From an uncultured Paracoccus sp. (GTDB taxonomy: Bacteria; Pseudomonadota; Alphaproteobacteria; Rhodobacterales; Rhodobacteraceae), in the NCBI RefSeq assembly GCF_937873615.1, contig NZ_CALMYP010000035.1, forward strand, positions 1-64,000: a stretch of 64,000 nucleotides of DNA, in the 5' to 3' direction. Positions 1 through 7,944 of this stretch are shown piece by piece; position 1 is the first letter of the stretch, and each line of letters starts with the position of its first letter. The notes under the pieces are model-generated. The model was not told the DNA's origin. It saw nothing but the letters and a program-made list of their open reading frames with translations, and searched no databases. The position numbers and the translations under genes are program-made.

Positions 1-2
1 AT

Positions 3-605
3 TGCGGACCGGCGGTGAAGCCCATCGCGCTGAACATGGTGGCCGAGATCGCGCGTTCCGCCGAAACCCGGGGCCTGCCGATCAGCGGCATCGGCGGCGT
101 GACGACATGGCGCGACGCGGCCGAGTTCATGGCGCTCGGCGCCGGCAATGTGCAGGTCTGCACGGCAGCGATGACCTATGGCTTCAAGGTCGTGCAGGAA
201 ATGATCTCGGGCCTGTCGCAATATCTGGACGACAAGGGGATCGGGCTGTCCGACCTGATCGGGCGGGCGGTGCCCAATGTCACCGACTGGCAATATCTGA
301 ACCTGAACTACACCACCAAGGCGCAGATCGACCAGGACCTGTGCATCAAATGCGGGCGCTGCTTCGCCGCCTGCGAGGATACCAGCCATCAGGCCATCGC
401 CATGCTGCCGGGCCGCGTCTTCGAGGTGAAGGACGACGAATGCGTCGCCTGCAACCTCTGCGTCGATGTCTGCCCGGTCGAGGATTGCATCACCATGCGC
501 GAATTGCCGGTGGGCGAAACCGACCCCCGCACCGGCCGCAAGGTCGGGGATTTCGGCAACTGGACCACGCATCCCAACAACCCGATGGCCAAGGCCGCCG
601 AATGA
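3..605 (+). CDS. preA: NAD-dependent dihydropyrimidine dehydrogenase subunit PreA (3' part only)
   Basis: This is the C-terminal part of the pyrimidine-reducing subunit, which with PreT reduces uracil or thymine to the dihydro form in the cytosol. The gene starts before the window; about 200 residues are visible. The visible part begins with the end of the FMN-binding barrel (a GIGGVTTWRDAAEF stretch and an LGAGNVQVCTA loop). It ends with a ferredoxin-like module carrying two Cys clusters, CIKCGRC and CVACNLCVDVC, which bind two [4Fe-4S] clusters in this family. The next genes on the same strand encode the second and third steps of the reductive pathway, so the assignment is firm. The short tail after the clusters ends at a TGA nine bases before the end of the convergent regulator gene. 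Confidence 0.95.
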   Translation, partial: CGPAVKPIALNMVAEIARSAETRGLPISGIGGVTTWRDAAEFMALGAGNVQVCTAAMTYGFKVVQEMISGLSQYLDDKGIGLSDLIGRAVPNVTDWQYLNLNYTTKAQIDQDLCIKCGRCFAACEDTSHQAIAMLPGRVFEVKDDECVACNLCVDVCPVEDCITMRELPVGETDPRTGRKVGDFGNWTTHPNNPMAKAAE

Positions 606-613
606 GGCAGGGG

Positions 614-1231
614 TCAGGCCTTGGGGGTCAGCATCCGCCGATACATGGTCTCGGCAAAGGCCAGCCCCTCCGGGACCGGGTCGCGATCCGGGCCAAGCAC
701 CGCCGCCACCTGACAGGAGAAATCGGCATAATGCTGGGTCAGCGCCCAGATCGAGAAGATCAGGTGATGCGGGTCGGACGCGGCCAGCCGCCCCGCCTCC
801 ATCCAGCCCCGGATCAGCGCCGCCTTTTCATCGACCAGGGCGCGCAGGGGGCCTTGAAGGGTCTCGCCGATATGTTCGGCGCCGCGCAGCACCTCGCCCG
901 CGAACAGCCGGCTTTCGCGGGCATGGCTGCGGCTCATCTCCAGCTTGGCGCGGATATAGGTCAGCATCTCCTCGACCGGCTCGCCCTGCGGGTCGATGGC
1001 ACGAAGCGGGTCCAGCCAGTCCTCCAGCGCCTCGTCCAGAAGCGCCAGGTAAACCGCCTCTTTCGAGGGGAAGTAATACAGAAGATTTGGCTTCGACAGG
1101 CCCGACGCCTCGGCGATCTGATCGAGCGTCGCACCGCGAAACCCCTGGGCCGAGAACACATCCAGCGCCGCATCCATGATTGCCTGCATATTGCGCTTTC
1201 GGATGCGGCTGGCGGGGGCAGGGGGGCTCAT
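614..1231 (-). CDS. rutR: TetR-family regulator, RutR-like
   Basis: This 205-residue TetR-family repressor has an N-terminal helix-turn-helix (about residues 15-60, with the GATLDQIAEASGLSKPNLLYYF signature of RutR relatives) and a larger ligand-binding domain. RutR of E. coli senses uracil/thymine and controls pyrimidine use. Here the gene sits between preA and the divergent ureidopropionase/dihydropyrimidinase operon, so control of reductive pyrimidine breakdown is the likely job. A near-perfect palindrome 14 bases upstream of its start, inside the divergent promoter region, is the probable operator and would also give autoregulation. The family call is strong; the ligand is inferred. Confidence 0.9.
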   Translation of the reverse strand: MSPPAPASRIRKRNMQAIMDAALDVFSAQGFRGATLDQIAEASGLSKPNLLYYFPSKEAVYLALLDEALEDWLDPLRAIDPQGEPVEEMLTYIRAKLEMSRSHARESRLFAGEVLRGAEHIGETLQGPLRALVDEKAALIRGWMEAGRLAASDPHHLIFSIWALTQHYADFSCQVAAVLGPDRDPVPEGLAFAETMYRRMLTPKA

Positions 1232-1244
1232 GCGGGCGATCCTC

Positions 1245-1266
1245 TTGACAGGTGCTCACCTGCCAA
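1245..1266. promoter_or_regulatory. Probable RutR operator, 22-base palindrome overlapping a -35-like element
   Basis: Arms TTGACAGGTG and CACCTGCCAA flank a CT centre; nine of ten arm positions are complementary. It begins 14 bases upstream of the rutR start and 66 bases before the preferred start of the divergent amidohydrolase. TTGACA at its left edge is a good -35 hexamer for the rightward operon, so a bound repressor would block it. The E. coli RutR site (TTGACCA-NN-TGGTCAA) shares the outer TTGAC/CAA pattern. The palindrome is directly visible; the assignment to RutR is inference. Confidence 0.7.
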
Positions 1267-1331
1267 TAGCCTGAGATACGGGGCCGGGTCAAAGCCCGGG
1301 CCTTATGGAACGACAAACGGGGATGGCAGCC

Positions 1332-2576
1332 ATGGACGGTGACAATATCAGGATCGACGGCGCGCGGCTGTGGGACAGCCTGATGGAAATGGCGAAGATC
1401 GGCCCCGGCGTCGCGGGCGGCAACAACCGCCAGACCCTGACCGATGCCGATGCCGAAGGCCGCCGCCTGTTCCAGAACTGGTGCGAAGCCGCCGGTATGA
1501 GCATGGAGGTCGACCGCATGGGCAATATGTTCATGCGCCACGAGGGCGAGGACCCGTCCGCCGATCCGGTCTATATCGGCAGCCATCTGGATACCCAGCC
1601 GACGGGCGGCAAATATGACGGCGTCCTCGGCGTGCTGTCGGGGCTGGAGGTCATCCGCGCCATTCGCGACATGGGTCTGAAGACCCGCCGGCCCATCGTC
1701 GTCACCAACTGGACGAACGAGGAAGGCACCCGCTTCGCGCCGGCGATGCTGGCCTCGGGCGTCTATGCCGGCGTGCATGACGAGGATTTCGCCAACAGCC
1801 GCGAGGATGCCGAGGGCAAGCGTTTCGGGGATGAGCTGGACCGGATCGGCTGGCGCGGGACCGCGCCGGTGGGCGGTCGGCCCATGCATGCGATGTTCGA
1901 ATATCACATCGAACAGGGCCCGATTCTGGAGGCTGAGGGCAAGCAGATCGGCGTCGTCACCCATGGTCAGGGCCTCTGGTGGTTGCAGGTGACGCTGACC
2001 GGGAAGGACGCGCATACCGGCTCGACCCCCATGAACATGCGGGTGAATGCCGGGCTTGGCATGGCCCGCATCATCGAGGCCGTGCACCGCATCGCCATGT
2101 CCCATCAGCCCGACGCCGTGGGCGCGGTCGGGCAGGCCAATGTCTATCCGAACAGCCGCAACGTGATCCCCGGTCGTGCCGTCTTCACCATCGACTTCCG
2201 CAGCCCCGAACTGGCCAAGCTGAACGCCATGCGCGCCGAGCTTGAGGCCGAGGCCCCGAAGATCGCCGCCGAACTAGGTTTGGGCATCGAGATCGAGCCG
2301 GTCGGCCATTTCGACCCGGTGACCTTCGACGAGGGGCTGGTCGGCATGGTGCGGGGCGCCGCCGAAAGCCTCGGCTACAGCCATATGAACATCGTCTCGG
2401 GCGCCGGCCACGATGCCTGCTGGATCAACCGCGTGGCACCCACGGTGATGATCATGTGCCCCTGCGTGGATGGGCTCTCGCATAACGAGGCCGAGGAAAT
2501 CAGCCCGGAATGGGCGAGCGCAGGGGCTGATGTGCTGCTGCATGCGGTGCTTGAGGCGGCGGAGGTGGTGCGGTGA
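1332..2576 (+). CDS. M20-family beta-ureidopropionase / N-carbamoyl amino acid amidohydrolase
   Basis: This cytosolic di-metal hydrolase probably performs the last step of reductive pyrimidine breakdown, converting N-carbamoyl-beta-alanine to beta-alanine, CO2 and ammonia. M20 motifs are visible: GSHLDTQPTGGKYDG with the first metal ligands, TNEEGTRFAP, EYHIEQGPILE, and GAGHDAC near the C-terminus. I prefer the ATG at 1332 (414 residues) because GGGGA lies at suitable spacing; ATGs at 1305 and 1323 are alternatives. It is followed 53 bases later by dihydropyrimidinase, so the two form an operon. Allantoate or hydantoin-derived carbamoyl amino acid hydrolysis is the main alternative within the family. 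Confidence 0.9.
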   Translation: MDGDNIRIDGARLWDSLMEMAKIGPGVAGGNNRQTLTDADAEGRRLFQNWCEAAGMSMEVDRMGNMFMRHEGEDPSADPVYIGSHLDTQPTGGKYDGVLGVLSGLEVIRAIRDMGLKTRRPIVVTNWTNEEGTRFAPAMLASGVYAGVHDEDFANSREDAEGKRFGDELDRIGWRGTAPVGGRPMHAMFEYHIEQGPILEAEGKQIGVVTHGQGLWWLQVTLTGKDAHTGSTPMNMRVNAGLGMARIIEAVHRIAMSHQPDAVGAVGQANVYPNSRNVIPGRAVFTIDFRSPELAKLNAMRAELEAEAPKIAAELGLGIEIEPVGHFDPVTFDEGLVGMVRGAAESLGYSHMNIVSGAGHDACWINRVAPTVMIMCPCVDGLSHNEAEEISPEWASAGADVLLHAVLEAAEVVR

Positions 2577-2629
2577 GGTATTGTCTTCCGAACGCCCGGG
2601 TAAGTTTGGCCTGAATGAAAGAGACGGAT

Positions 2630-4081
2630 ATGACCACAGTCATCAAGAACGGAACCATCGTCACCGCCGACCTGACCTACAAGGCCGATGTGCTGATCGA
2701 GGGCGGCAGGATCGCGGCGATTGGCGAGAACCTCTCGGGCGATGAGCAGTTGGACGCGACCGGATGTTACATCATGCCGGGCGGGATCGACCCGCATACG
2801 CATCTGGAAATGCCCTTCATGGGCACTTACTCCACCGACGACTTTGAGTCCGGCACCCGCGCGGCGCTGGCAGGCGGCACGACCATGGTGGTGGATTTCG
2901 CGCTGCCCTCGCCCGGGCAGGGGCTGCTCGATGCGCTCAAGATGTGGGACAACAAGTCGGGCCGCGCGCATTGCGATTACTCCTATCACATGGCCATCAC
3001 CTGGTGGGGCGAGCAGGTCTTCGACGAGATGGAGGCGGTGGTGAAGCGCGGCATCACCAGCTTCAAGCATTTCATGGCCTATAAGGGCTCGCTGATGGTG
3101 AACGATGACGAGATGTTCGCCAGCTTCCGCCGGGTCGGCGATCTGGGCGGGATCGCGCTCGTCCATGCCGAAAACGGCGATGTGGTGGCGGAACTTTCGT
3201 CGCGGCTGCTGGCCGAAGGAAATACCGGCCCCGAGGCCCATGCCTATTCCCGCCCGCCGCAGGTCGAGGGCGAAGCCACGAACCGCGCCATCATGGTGGC
3301 CGATATGGCGGGCGTGCCGCTTTATGTTGTCCATACCAGTTGCGAGGACAGCCACGAAGCCATCCGCCGCGCCCGCCAACAGGGCAAGCGCGTCTGGGGC
3401 GAGCCCTTGATCCAGCACCTGACGCTGGACGAAAGCGAATATTTCAACCCCGACTGGGACCATGCTGCGCGCCGAGTCATGTCGCCGCCGTTCCGCAACA
3501 AGCTGCATCAGGACAGTCTCTGGGCCGGGCTGCAATCGGGCAGCCTGTCCTGCGTCGCCACCGATCATTGCGCCTTCACCACCGATCAGAAGCGCCATGG
3601 CGTGGGCGATTTCACCAAGATTCCGAACGGGACCGGGGGGCTGGAAGACCGGATGCCGATGCTCTGGACCCATGGCGTCAATACCGGGCGGCTGACCCCG
3701 AATGAATTCGTCGCCGTCACCTCGACCAATATCGCCAAGATCCTGAACATGTATCCGAAGAAGGGCGCGGTGCTGGTCGGCTCGGATGCCGATCTGGTGG
3801 TCTGGGACCCCGAGGCGGAGAAGACCATTTCGGCGGGCAGCCAGCAATCCGCGATTGATTACAATGTCTTCGAGGGCCAGCATGTGAAGGGCCTGCCGCG
3901 CTATACGCTGACGCGCGGGGTCGTTGCGGTGCGTGAGGGCAAGGTGGACAGCCACGAGGGCCATGGCGAATTCGTCGCCCGCGAACCGCGCGGACAGGTG
4001 AACCGGGCGCTGAGCGCATGGAAAGAACTGACCGCGCCAAGGCCGGTGGAACGGTCGGGCATTCCGGCGAGTGGGGTTTGA
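2630..4081 (+). CDS. hydA: Dihydropyrimidinase (D-hydantoinase family)
   Basis: This amidohydrolase-superfamily enzyme opens the ring of dihydrouracil/dihydrothymine, and often of 5-substituted hydantoins. Numbered from the ATG at 2630 (483 residues, normal length), the di-zinc ligands are visible: His56 and His58 in DPHTHLE, Lys146 in TSFKHFMAYKG (carbamylated in the family), His179, His235 and Asp312 in ATDHCAF. An ATG at 2615 would add five residues, but GAGACGG sits just before 2630. It lies between the ureidopropionase and the ABC importer and overlaps the latter if that gene uses its GTG start. Confidence 0.95.
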   Translation: MTTVIKNGTIVTADLTYKADVLIEGGRIAAIGENLSGDEQLDATGCYIMPGGIDPHTHLEMPFMGTYSTDDFESGTRAALAGGTTMVVDFALPSPGQGLLDALKMWDNKSGRAHCDYSYHMAITWWGEQVFDEMEAVVKRGITSFKHFMAYKGSLMVNDDEMFASFRRVGDLGGIALVHAENGDVVAELSSRLLAEGNTGPEAHAYSRPPQVEGEATNRAIMVADMAGVPLYVVHTSCEDSHEAIRRARQQGKRVWGEPLIQHLTLDESEYFNPDWDHAARRVMSPPFRNKLHQDSLWAGLQSGSLSCVATDHCAFTTDQKRHGVGDFTKIPNGTGGLEDRMPMLWTHGVNTGRLTPNEFVAVTSTNIAKILNMYPKKGAVLVGSDADLVVWDPEAEKTISAGSQQSAIDYNVFEGQHVKGLPRYTLTRGVVAVREGKVDSHEGHGEFVAREPRGQVNRALSAWKELTAPRPVERSGIPASGV

Positions 4082-4862
4082 CTTGAACGAGCCTGTGATC
4101 GTCGCAGACGGCATCGACCTGACCTTCCAGACCGCCGACGGCCCGGTCCATGCGCTGAAAGGCGTGGATCTGACCATCAACCAGGGCGATTTCGTCAGCT
4201 TCATTGGGCCAAGCGGCTGCGGCAAGACCACGCTTCTGCGGACCATCGCGGCGCTGGAGACGCCGACCGGTGGCGCGCTGTCCGTGAACGGCATGACCCC
4301 GGACGAGGCGCGGCGTGCCCGTGCCTACGGTTATGTCTTTCAGGCGCCGGGCCTCTATCCCTGGCGGACGATTGCACAGAATATCGCCCTTCCGCTGGAG
4401 ATCATGGGCTTTGCCAAGGCGGACCGCATGGAACGCGTGGAACGCGTGCTGGAACTGGTCGATCTGGCCGGTTTCGGGGCGAAATATCCGTGGCAGCTTT
4501 CGGGCGGGATGCAGCAGCGCGCCTCCATCGCCCGCGCGCTCTCCTTCGATGCCGACATCCTGCTGATGGACGAACCCTTCGGTGCGCTTGACGAGATCGT
4601 CCGCGACCGGCTGAACGAGGCGCTGCTGGAACTCTGGGCGCGGACGGCCAAGACCATCGGTTTCGTCACCCATTCAATCCCCGAGGCGGTGTTTCTGTCG
4701 ACAAAGATCGTGGTCATGTCGCCGCGCCCCGGCCGGATCACCGATGTGATCGAAAGCACCCTGCCGCGCACCCGCCCGCTGGAGATCCGCGACACGCCCG
4801 AATTCCTTGCCATCGCCCATCGCGTCCGCGAGGGGCTGCGCGCCGGTCACGCCTATGACTAG
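4071..4862 (+). CDS. ABC transporter ATP-binding protein, SsuB/TauB type
   Basis: This 263-residue ATPase belongs to the nitrate/sulfonate/taurine/pyrimidine-precursor importer class. Visible motifs are Walker A GPSGCGKTT (around residues 45-53), Q-loop FQAPGLYPW, signature LSGGMQQR, Walker B ILLMDEPFGALD and the switch His in FVTHSIPEA. The start is uncertain: GTG at 4071 overlaps the end of hydA by 11 bases, while a TTG at 4083 would follow its stop by one base. The gene order ATPase, two permeases, NMT1-type binding protein directly downstream of hydA implies import of a pyrimidine, dihydropyrimidine or hydantoin; the substrate is inferred from context only. Confidence 0.9.
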   Translation: MGFDLNEPVIVADGIDLTFQTADGPVHALKGVDLTINQGDFVSFIGPSGCGKTTLLRTIAALETPTGGALSVNGMTPDEARRARAYGYVFQAPGLYPWRTIAQNIALPLEIMGFAKADRMERVERVLELVDLAGFGAKYPWQLSGGMQQRASIARALSFDADILLMDEPFGALDEIVRDRLNEALLELWARTAKTIGFVTHSIPEAVFLSTKIVVMSPRPGRITDVIESTLPRTRPLEIRDTPEFLAIAHRVREGLRAGHAYD

Positions 4863-5739
4863 GGCGCGCGGGGCCATGAATGCCGTGTTGCCGGTGCTGG
4901 TCGTGCTGCTGGCGATCATTGCCGTCTGGTATGTCGCGGCCTGGTTTCTGAATCTCAACTGGGCCGAGCAGCAATTGGCCCGCGAGGGGATAGAGCCGAC
5001 ATTTTCGGCGCTGTTTCACAACACCATGACCCAGGAACGCCCGGTCCTGCCGGCGCCGCATCAGGTCGCCGCAGGTCTTTACGAGGGGCTTTTCGGGCAG
5101 AAGATCACCTCGAAACGCAGCCTGGTCTGGCATGGCTGGATCACGCTTTCGGCGACGCTGGCGGGATTCGTCATGGGCACGCTGGCGGGGATCCTGCTGG
5201 CTGTGGGGATCGTGCATAACCGGGCCATGGACCAGTCGGTCATGCCCTGGGCGGTGGCCAGCCAGACCGTGCCGATCCTTGCCATCGCGCCGATGGTCAT
5301 CGTGGTTCTGGCCAGCATCGGCGTGACCGGGCTTCTGCCCAAGGCGGTGATCTCGGCCTGGCTCAGCTTCTTTCCGGTGCTGGTCGGCACGGTGAAGGGC
5401 TTGCGCACGCCCGATCAGATGCAGCTTGACCAGATGCGGTCCTGGAATGCCTCACCAAGCCAGGTGTTCTGGCGGCTCAGGTTGCCGTCCTCCATGCCCT
5501 ATCTGTTCGCCAGCCTGAAGGTCGCCATCGCCGCCAGCCTCGTCGGGGCCATCGTCGGCGAATTGCCGGCGGGGGCGAGTGCGGGGCTGGGGGCGCGGCT
5601 GCTCTCGGGCAGCTATTACGGGCAGACGGTGCAGATCTGGGCGGCGCTGTTCACCGCCGCCGCGCTGGCCGGGGTGCTGGTGCTGATCGTCGGCTGGATC
5701 GAGCGCATGACGCTTCGCCGCATGGGGCTGGCGCGATGA
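4855..5739 (+). CDS. ABC transporter permease, SsuC/TauC type (first)
   Basis: This inner-membrane permease of about 294 residues starts with an N-terminal hydrophobic segment and has the binding-protein-dependent transport domain in its C-terminal two thirds. The EAA-type cytoplasmic loop is visible as DQMRSWNASPSQVFWRLRLPSS. The chosen ATG at 4855 overlaps the end of the ATPase by 8 bases; an ATG at 4876 is an alternative. It overlaps the second permease by 4 bases, indicating translational coupling and a heterodimeric membrane channel. Confidence 0.88.
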   Translation: MTRARGAMNAVLPVLVVLLAIIAVWYVAAWFLNLNWAEQQLAREGIEPTFSALFHNTMTQERPVLPAPHQVAAGLYEGLFGQKITSKRSLVWHGWITLSATLAGFVMGTLAGILLAVGIVHNRAMDQSVMPWAVASQTVPILAIAPMVIVVLASIGVTGLLPKAVISAWLSFFPVLVGTVKGLRTPDQMQLDQMRSWNASPSQVFWRLRLPSSMPYLFASLKVAIAASLVGAIVGELPAGASAGLGARLLSGSYYGQTVQIWAALFTAAALAGVLVLIVGWIERMTLRRMGLAR

Positions 5740-6587
5740 TGGCGGCGCTGCCGATCATCGCCGTCTGGCTGGGGTCATGGGGCCTCAATGCCTGGCTGGC
5801 GCGATATGATACGCGGGTCACGCGGGTGCTGGTGGCGCTGATCTTCGGGGCCTCGGTGCTGATCCTGTGGGAGATGATCGTGCGGGCTTACGGCGTGCCC
5901 TCGGTCATCCTGCCTGCGCCCAGCCAGATCGCCCGCAGCTTCGCCGGCAATCTGCCGATCCTCTGGGGCGATTTCGTCCAGACCATCCTGAAGGGCGCGC
6001 TGTCGGGCTGGCTGATCGGGGCGGCGGCGGCCATCGGCACCGCCATCGCCATCGACCGCAGCCCCTTCCTGCAGCGCGGGTTGCTGCCCATCGGGAATTT
6101 CGTCGCCGCCCTGCCCATCGTCGGCATCGCGCCGATCCTGGTCATGTGGTTCGGCTTCGACTGGCAGTCCAAGGCCGCCGTGGTCGTGGTCATGGTCTTC
6201 TTCCCGATCCTCGTGAACACCATCGCCGGCCTTGCCGCTACCGATGCGCTGCAACGCGACCTGATCGCGACATGGAGCGCGGGTTACTGGCAATCCTTGT
6301 GGAAGCTGCGCCTGCCGGCGGCGCTGCCCTTCATCTTCAACGGGCTGAAAATCGCCACCACGCTTGCCCTGATCGGCGCCATCGTTGCCGAGTTCTTCGG
6401 CAGTCCGACCCGCGGCATGGGTTTTCGCATCTCGACCGCGGTCGGGCAGTTGGATCTGCCGCTTGTCTGGGCGGAAATCGTGGTGGCGGCACTGGCGGGA
6501 TCGGCCTTTTACGGCCTCGTCGCGCTGATCGAGAAACGGCTGACCTTCTGGCATCCAAGCCAGCGCAGCCGGGAAACCGGGGCATGA
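5736..6587 (+). CDS. ABC transporter permease, SsuC/TauC type (second)
   Basis: This second permease of the importer has 283 residues and about six membrane segments. Its EAA-type loop is seen in DLIATWSAGYWQSLWKLRLPAALP. The start ATG at 5736 shares ATGA with the stop of the first permease. The two permeases differ clearly in sequence, so they form a heterodimer rather than a duplication error. It is followed 21 bases later by the binding protein. Confidence 0.9.
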   Translation: MMAALPIIAVWLGSWGLNAWLARYDTRVTRVLVALIFGASVLILWEMIVRAYGVPSVILPAPSQIARSFAGNLPILWGDFVQTILKGALSGWLIGAAAAIGTAIAIDRSPFLQRGLLPIGNFVAALPIVGIAPILVMWFGFDWQSKAAVVVVMVFFPILVNTIAGLAATDALQRDLIATWSAGYWQSLWKLRLPAALPFIFNGLKIATTLALIGAIVAEFFGSPTRGMGFRISTAVGQLDLPLVWAEIVVAALAGSAFYGLVALIEKRLTFWHPSQRSRETGA

Positions 6588-6608
6588 CCCCATAACAGGG
6601 AGCTTGAG

Positions 6609-7592
6609 ATGAAAACCTATCTGACCGGCCTTATGGCCGCGCTGCTGCCGGCGGCGGCCTTCGCGGCGGATGACGTGACGCTGCAGTTGAAATGGGTGAC
6701 GCAGGCCCAGTTCGCGGGCTATTACGTGGCGCTCGACAAGGGGTTCTACGAGGCCCAGGACCTGAACGTCACCATCAAACCGGGCGGCCCCGACATCGCG
6801 CCGCCGCAGGTCATGGCCGGCGGCGGCGCCGATGTCATGGTCGACTGGATGCCATCCGCCTTGGCCGCGCGCGAAAAGGGGCTGGCACTGGTGAACATCG
6901 CCCAGCCGTTCAAGGCCTCGGGCATGATGCTGACCTGCCGCGCCGATAGCGGCGTGAAAACGCCCGAGGATTTCAAGGGCAAGGTTCTGGGCGTCTGGTT
7001 CGGCGGCAACGAATACCCGTTCCTGACCTGGATGGCGACGCTCGGCCTGCCGACGACCGGCGGCGCGGATGGGGTCGAGGTGCTGAAACAGGGCTTCAAC
7101 GTCGATCCGCTGCTGCAAAGCCAGGCCGCCTGCATCAGCACCATGACCTATAACGAATACTGGCAGCTGATCGAGGCGGGGATGACGCCGGAGGAGTTGG
7201 TGACCTTCAAATATGAAGATGAAGGCGTGGCCACGCTGGAGGACGGGCTTTATGTGATGGAGGACAAGCTTTCCGATCCGGCATTTGTCGACAAGATGGC
7301 CCGCTTCGTGAAGGCCAGCATGGAGGGCTGGAAATATGCCGAGGAAAACCCGGACGAGGCGGCGATGATCGTGCTCGACCATGACGAGACCGGCGCCCAG
7401 ACCGAGGAACACCAGAAGCGCATGATGTCCGAGGTCGCCAAGCTGACCGCCGGATCCGATGGCAGCCTCGACCCGGCGGATGCCGAGCGCACGGTGAAGA
7501 TCCTGATGGCCGGGGGTTCCGATCCGGTGATCTCGAAGGAGCCGGAAGGTGCATGGAGCCATGAGGTGACCGACAAGGCGCTTGCCCAGTAA
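6609..7592 (+). CDS. ABC transporter substrate-binding protein, NMT1/THI5-like
   Basis: This is the periplasmic receptor of the importer. Residues 1-19 form a signal peptide (MKTYLTGLMAALLPAAAFA, then ADD). The mature part has the NMT1-like pattern: LQLKWVTQAQFAGYYVALDKGFYE near the N-terminus, a GGP-DIAPPQVMAGGGADVMVDW ligand-loop region and a KVLGVWFGGNEY hinge. Family members bind pyrimidine precursors, riboflavin, nitrate or sulfonates. Because the four transporter genes share an operon with pyrimidine-degrading enzymes, a pyrimidine or hydantoin is the most likely ligand. Confidence 0.9.
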   Translation: MKTYLTGLMAALLPAAAFAADDVTLQLKWVTQAQFAGYYVALDKGFYEAQDLNVTIKPGGPDIAPPQVMAGGGADVMVDWMPSALAAREKGLALVNIAQPFKASGMMLTCRADSGVKTPEDFKGKVLGVWFGGNEYPFLTWMATLGLPTTGGADGVEVLKQGFNVDPLLQSQAACISTMTYNEYWQLIEAGMTPEELVTFKYEDEGVATLEDGLYVMEDKLSDPAFVDKMARFVKASMEGWKYAEENPDEAAMIVLDHDETGAQTEEHQKRMMSEVAKLTAGSDGSLDPADAERTVKILMAGGSDPVISKEPEGAWSHEVTDKALAQ

Positions 7593-7642
7593 ACTTCTGC
7601 GCCGAGCCTTCGGGTCCGGCGCATCCAGCGAAAGGAGGCACC

Positions 7643-7930
7643 ATGCCCAAGGCCTATTGGATCGCCCATGTGACCGTCACCGATCCCGAACCCTACAAGC
7701 TTTATGCCGAGGGCGCGTCCGAAGCCTTCCGCCAGTTCGGCGCCCGTGTGCTGGCGCGGGGTGGCGCTGCGCAGCAGATGGAGGGTGAGGGCCATCCGCG
7801 CAATGTGGTGATCGAGTTCGACAGCATGGAGGACGCGCTCGCCTGCTATCGCTCCGACGCCTATCAGCGGGCGAAGCAGCACCGCGAGGGTGCCGGCATC
7901 GCCCAGATCACCCTGGTCGAGGGCGTCTAG
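7643..7930 (+). CDS. DUF1330 family protein
   Basis: This small 95-residue soluble protein has the dimeric alpha/beta-barrel pattern of DUF1330: AYWIAHVTVTDPEPYKLYAEGA near the start, GEGHPRNVVIEFDSMEDALACY in the middle and SDAYQRAK. The molecular function of the family is not established. AAAGGAGG lies at good spacing before the ATG. It is the last rightward gene after the importer, 50 bases after the binding protein, and probably belongs to the same transcript. It converges on the next operon with only 14 bases between the two stops. Confidence 0.85.
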   Translation: MPKAYWIAHVTVTDPEPYKLYAEGASEAFRQFGARVLARGGAAQQMEGEGHPRNVVIEFDSMEDALACYRSDAYQRAKQHREGAGIAQITLVEGV

Positions 7931-7944
7931 CCCCGAGCTTCTGC

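Noticed and set aside
2375-4294. Long leftward open frame over hydA
   Set aside because: It runs antisense to a gene with complete catalytic motifs and shows no domain of its own; such shadows are usual at this GC content.
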